Assembly (NCBI GenBank): GCA_043730365.1
Contig: JAYTKJ010000483.1
Coordinates: forward strand, 1 to 14,029
Direction of reading: 5' to 3'
Origin: VFZP01 sp043730365
Lineage (GTDB): Bacteria > Acidobacteriota > Terriglobia > Bryobacterales > Bryobacteraceae
DNA: 14,029 bases
Shown: piece by piece, positions 14,011-14,029 of the stretch
Layout of the letters: every line of letters starts with the position of its first letter
Numbering within the stretch: the stretch's first letter is position 1
Notes under the pieces: generated by a model
Told to the model about the DNA's origin: nothing
The model's database searches: none
Seen by the model: the letters and a program-made list of their open reading frames with translations, nothing else
Translations under genes and position numbers: made by a program

Positions 14011-14029
14011 TGTGTACCCATGTAATTAT
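13736..14029. other. Terminal region without a confident gene
   Basis: Apart from the possible minus-strand remnant, I see no gene with a start and ribosome binding site, no RNA gene and no insertion-sequence end in these 294 bp. Base composition drops toward A/T in the last 30 bp, which may be the start of an intergenic region. Confidence 0.4.

Overview
The window is high-GC, densely coding bacterial DNA. It combines a very large SpvB/TcB-type RHS protein, an ECF-sigma/zinc-finger anti-sigma pair and a TPR-CHAT protease. That mix suggests a large-genome soil bacterium of the Acidobacteriota type (Solibacter/Bryobacterales-like). This placement is inference from gene content only; there is no rRNA or other marker here.

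Layout. Positions 1-7455 (+) hold one giant CDS whose 5' end lies outside the window. Its order is SpvB-like N-terminus, about 14 FG-GAP/VCBS calcium-loop repeats, a TcB-like middle segment, a YD/RHS shell ending in the DPSG signature, a Gly-rich and hydrophobic pretoxin segment, and a C-terminal GIY-YIG nuclease-like toxin domain. It reads as a TcB-TcC style polymorphic toxin. No immunity gene follows it: a 189-bp convergent gap leads straight into the 3' end of the next transcription unit.

Positions 12727 down to 7645 (-) form a tightly packed four-gene unit. In transcription order it is a divergent ECF-like sigma factor, a membrane-anchored zinc-finger (HxxxCxxC) anti-sigma factor with a C-terminal extracytoplasmic domain, a PDZ/S41 serine peptidase, and a TPR-CHAT caspase-like protease with an apparent signal peptide. 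The first two genes overlap by ATGA, the next gap is 16 bp, and the last two genes overlap by 89 bp. This is the most interesting part of the window: two unrelated proteases in one unit with their own sigma/anti-sigma switch.

Positions 12728-13033 are a divergent intergenic region containing two A/T-rich imperfect palindromes with shared TTGAA/TTCAA elements, which are candidate operators. Positions 13034-13735 (+) encode a 233-residue protein with three predicted tandem helix-turn-helix modules, a natural candidate to bind that region. The last 300 bp hold no confident gene. There is a possible small minus-strand coding remnant whose frame is broken at a run of six G residues.
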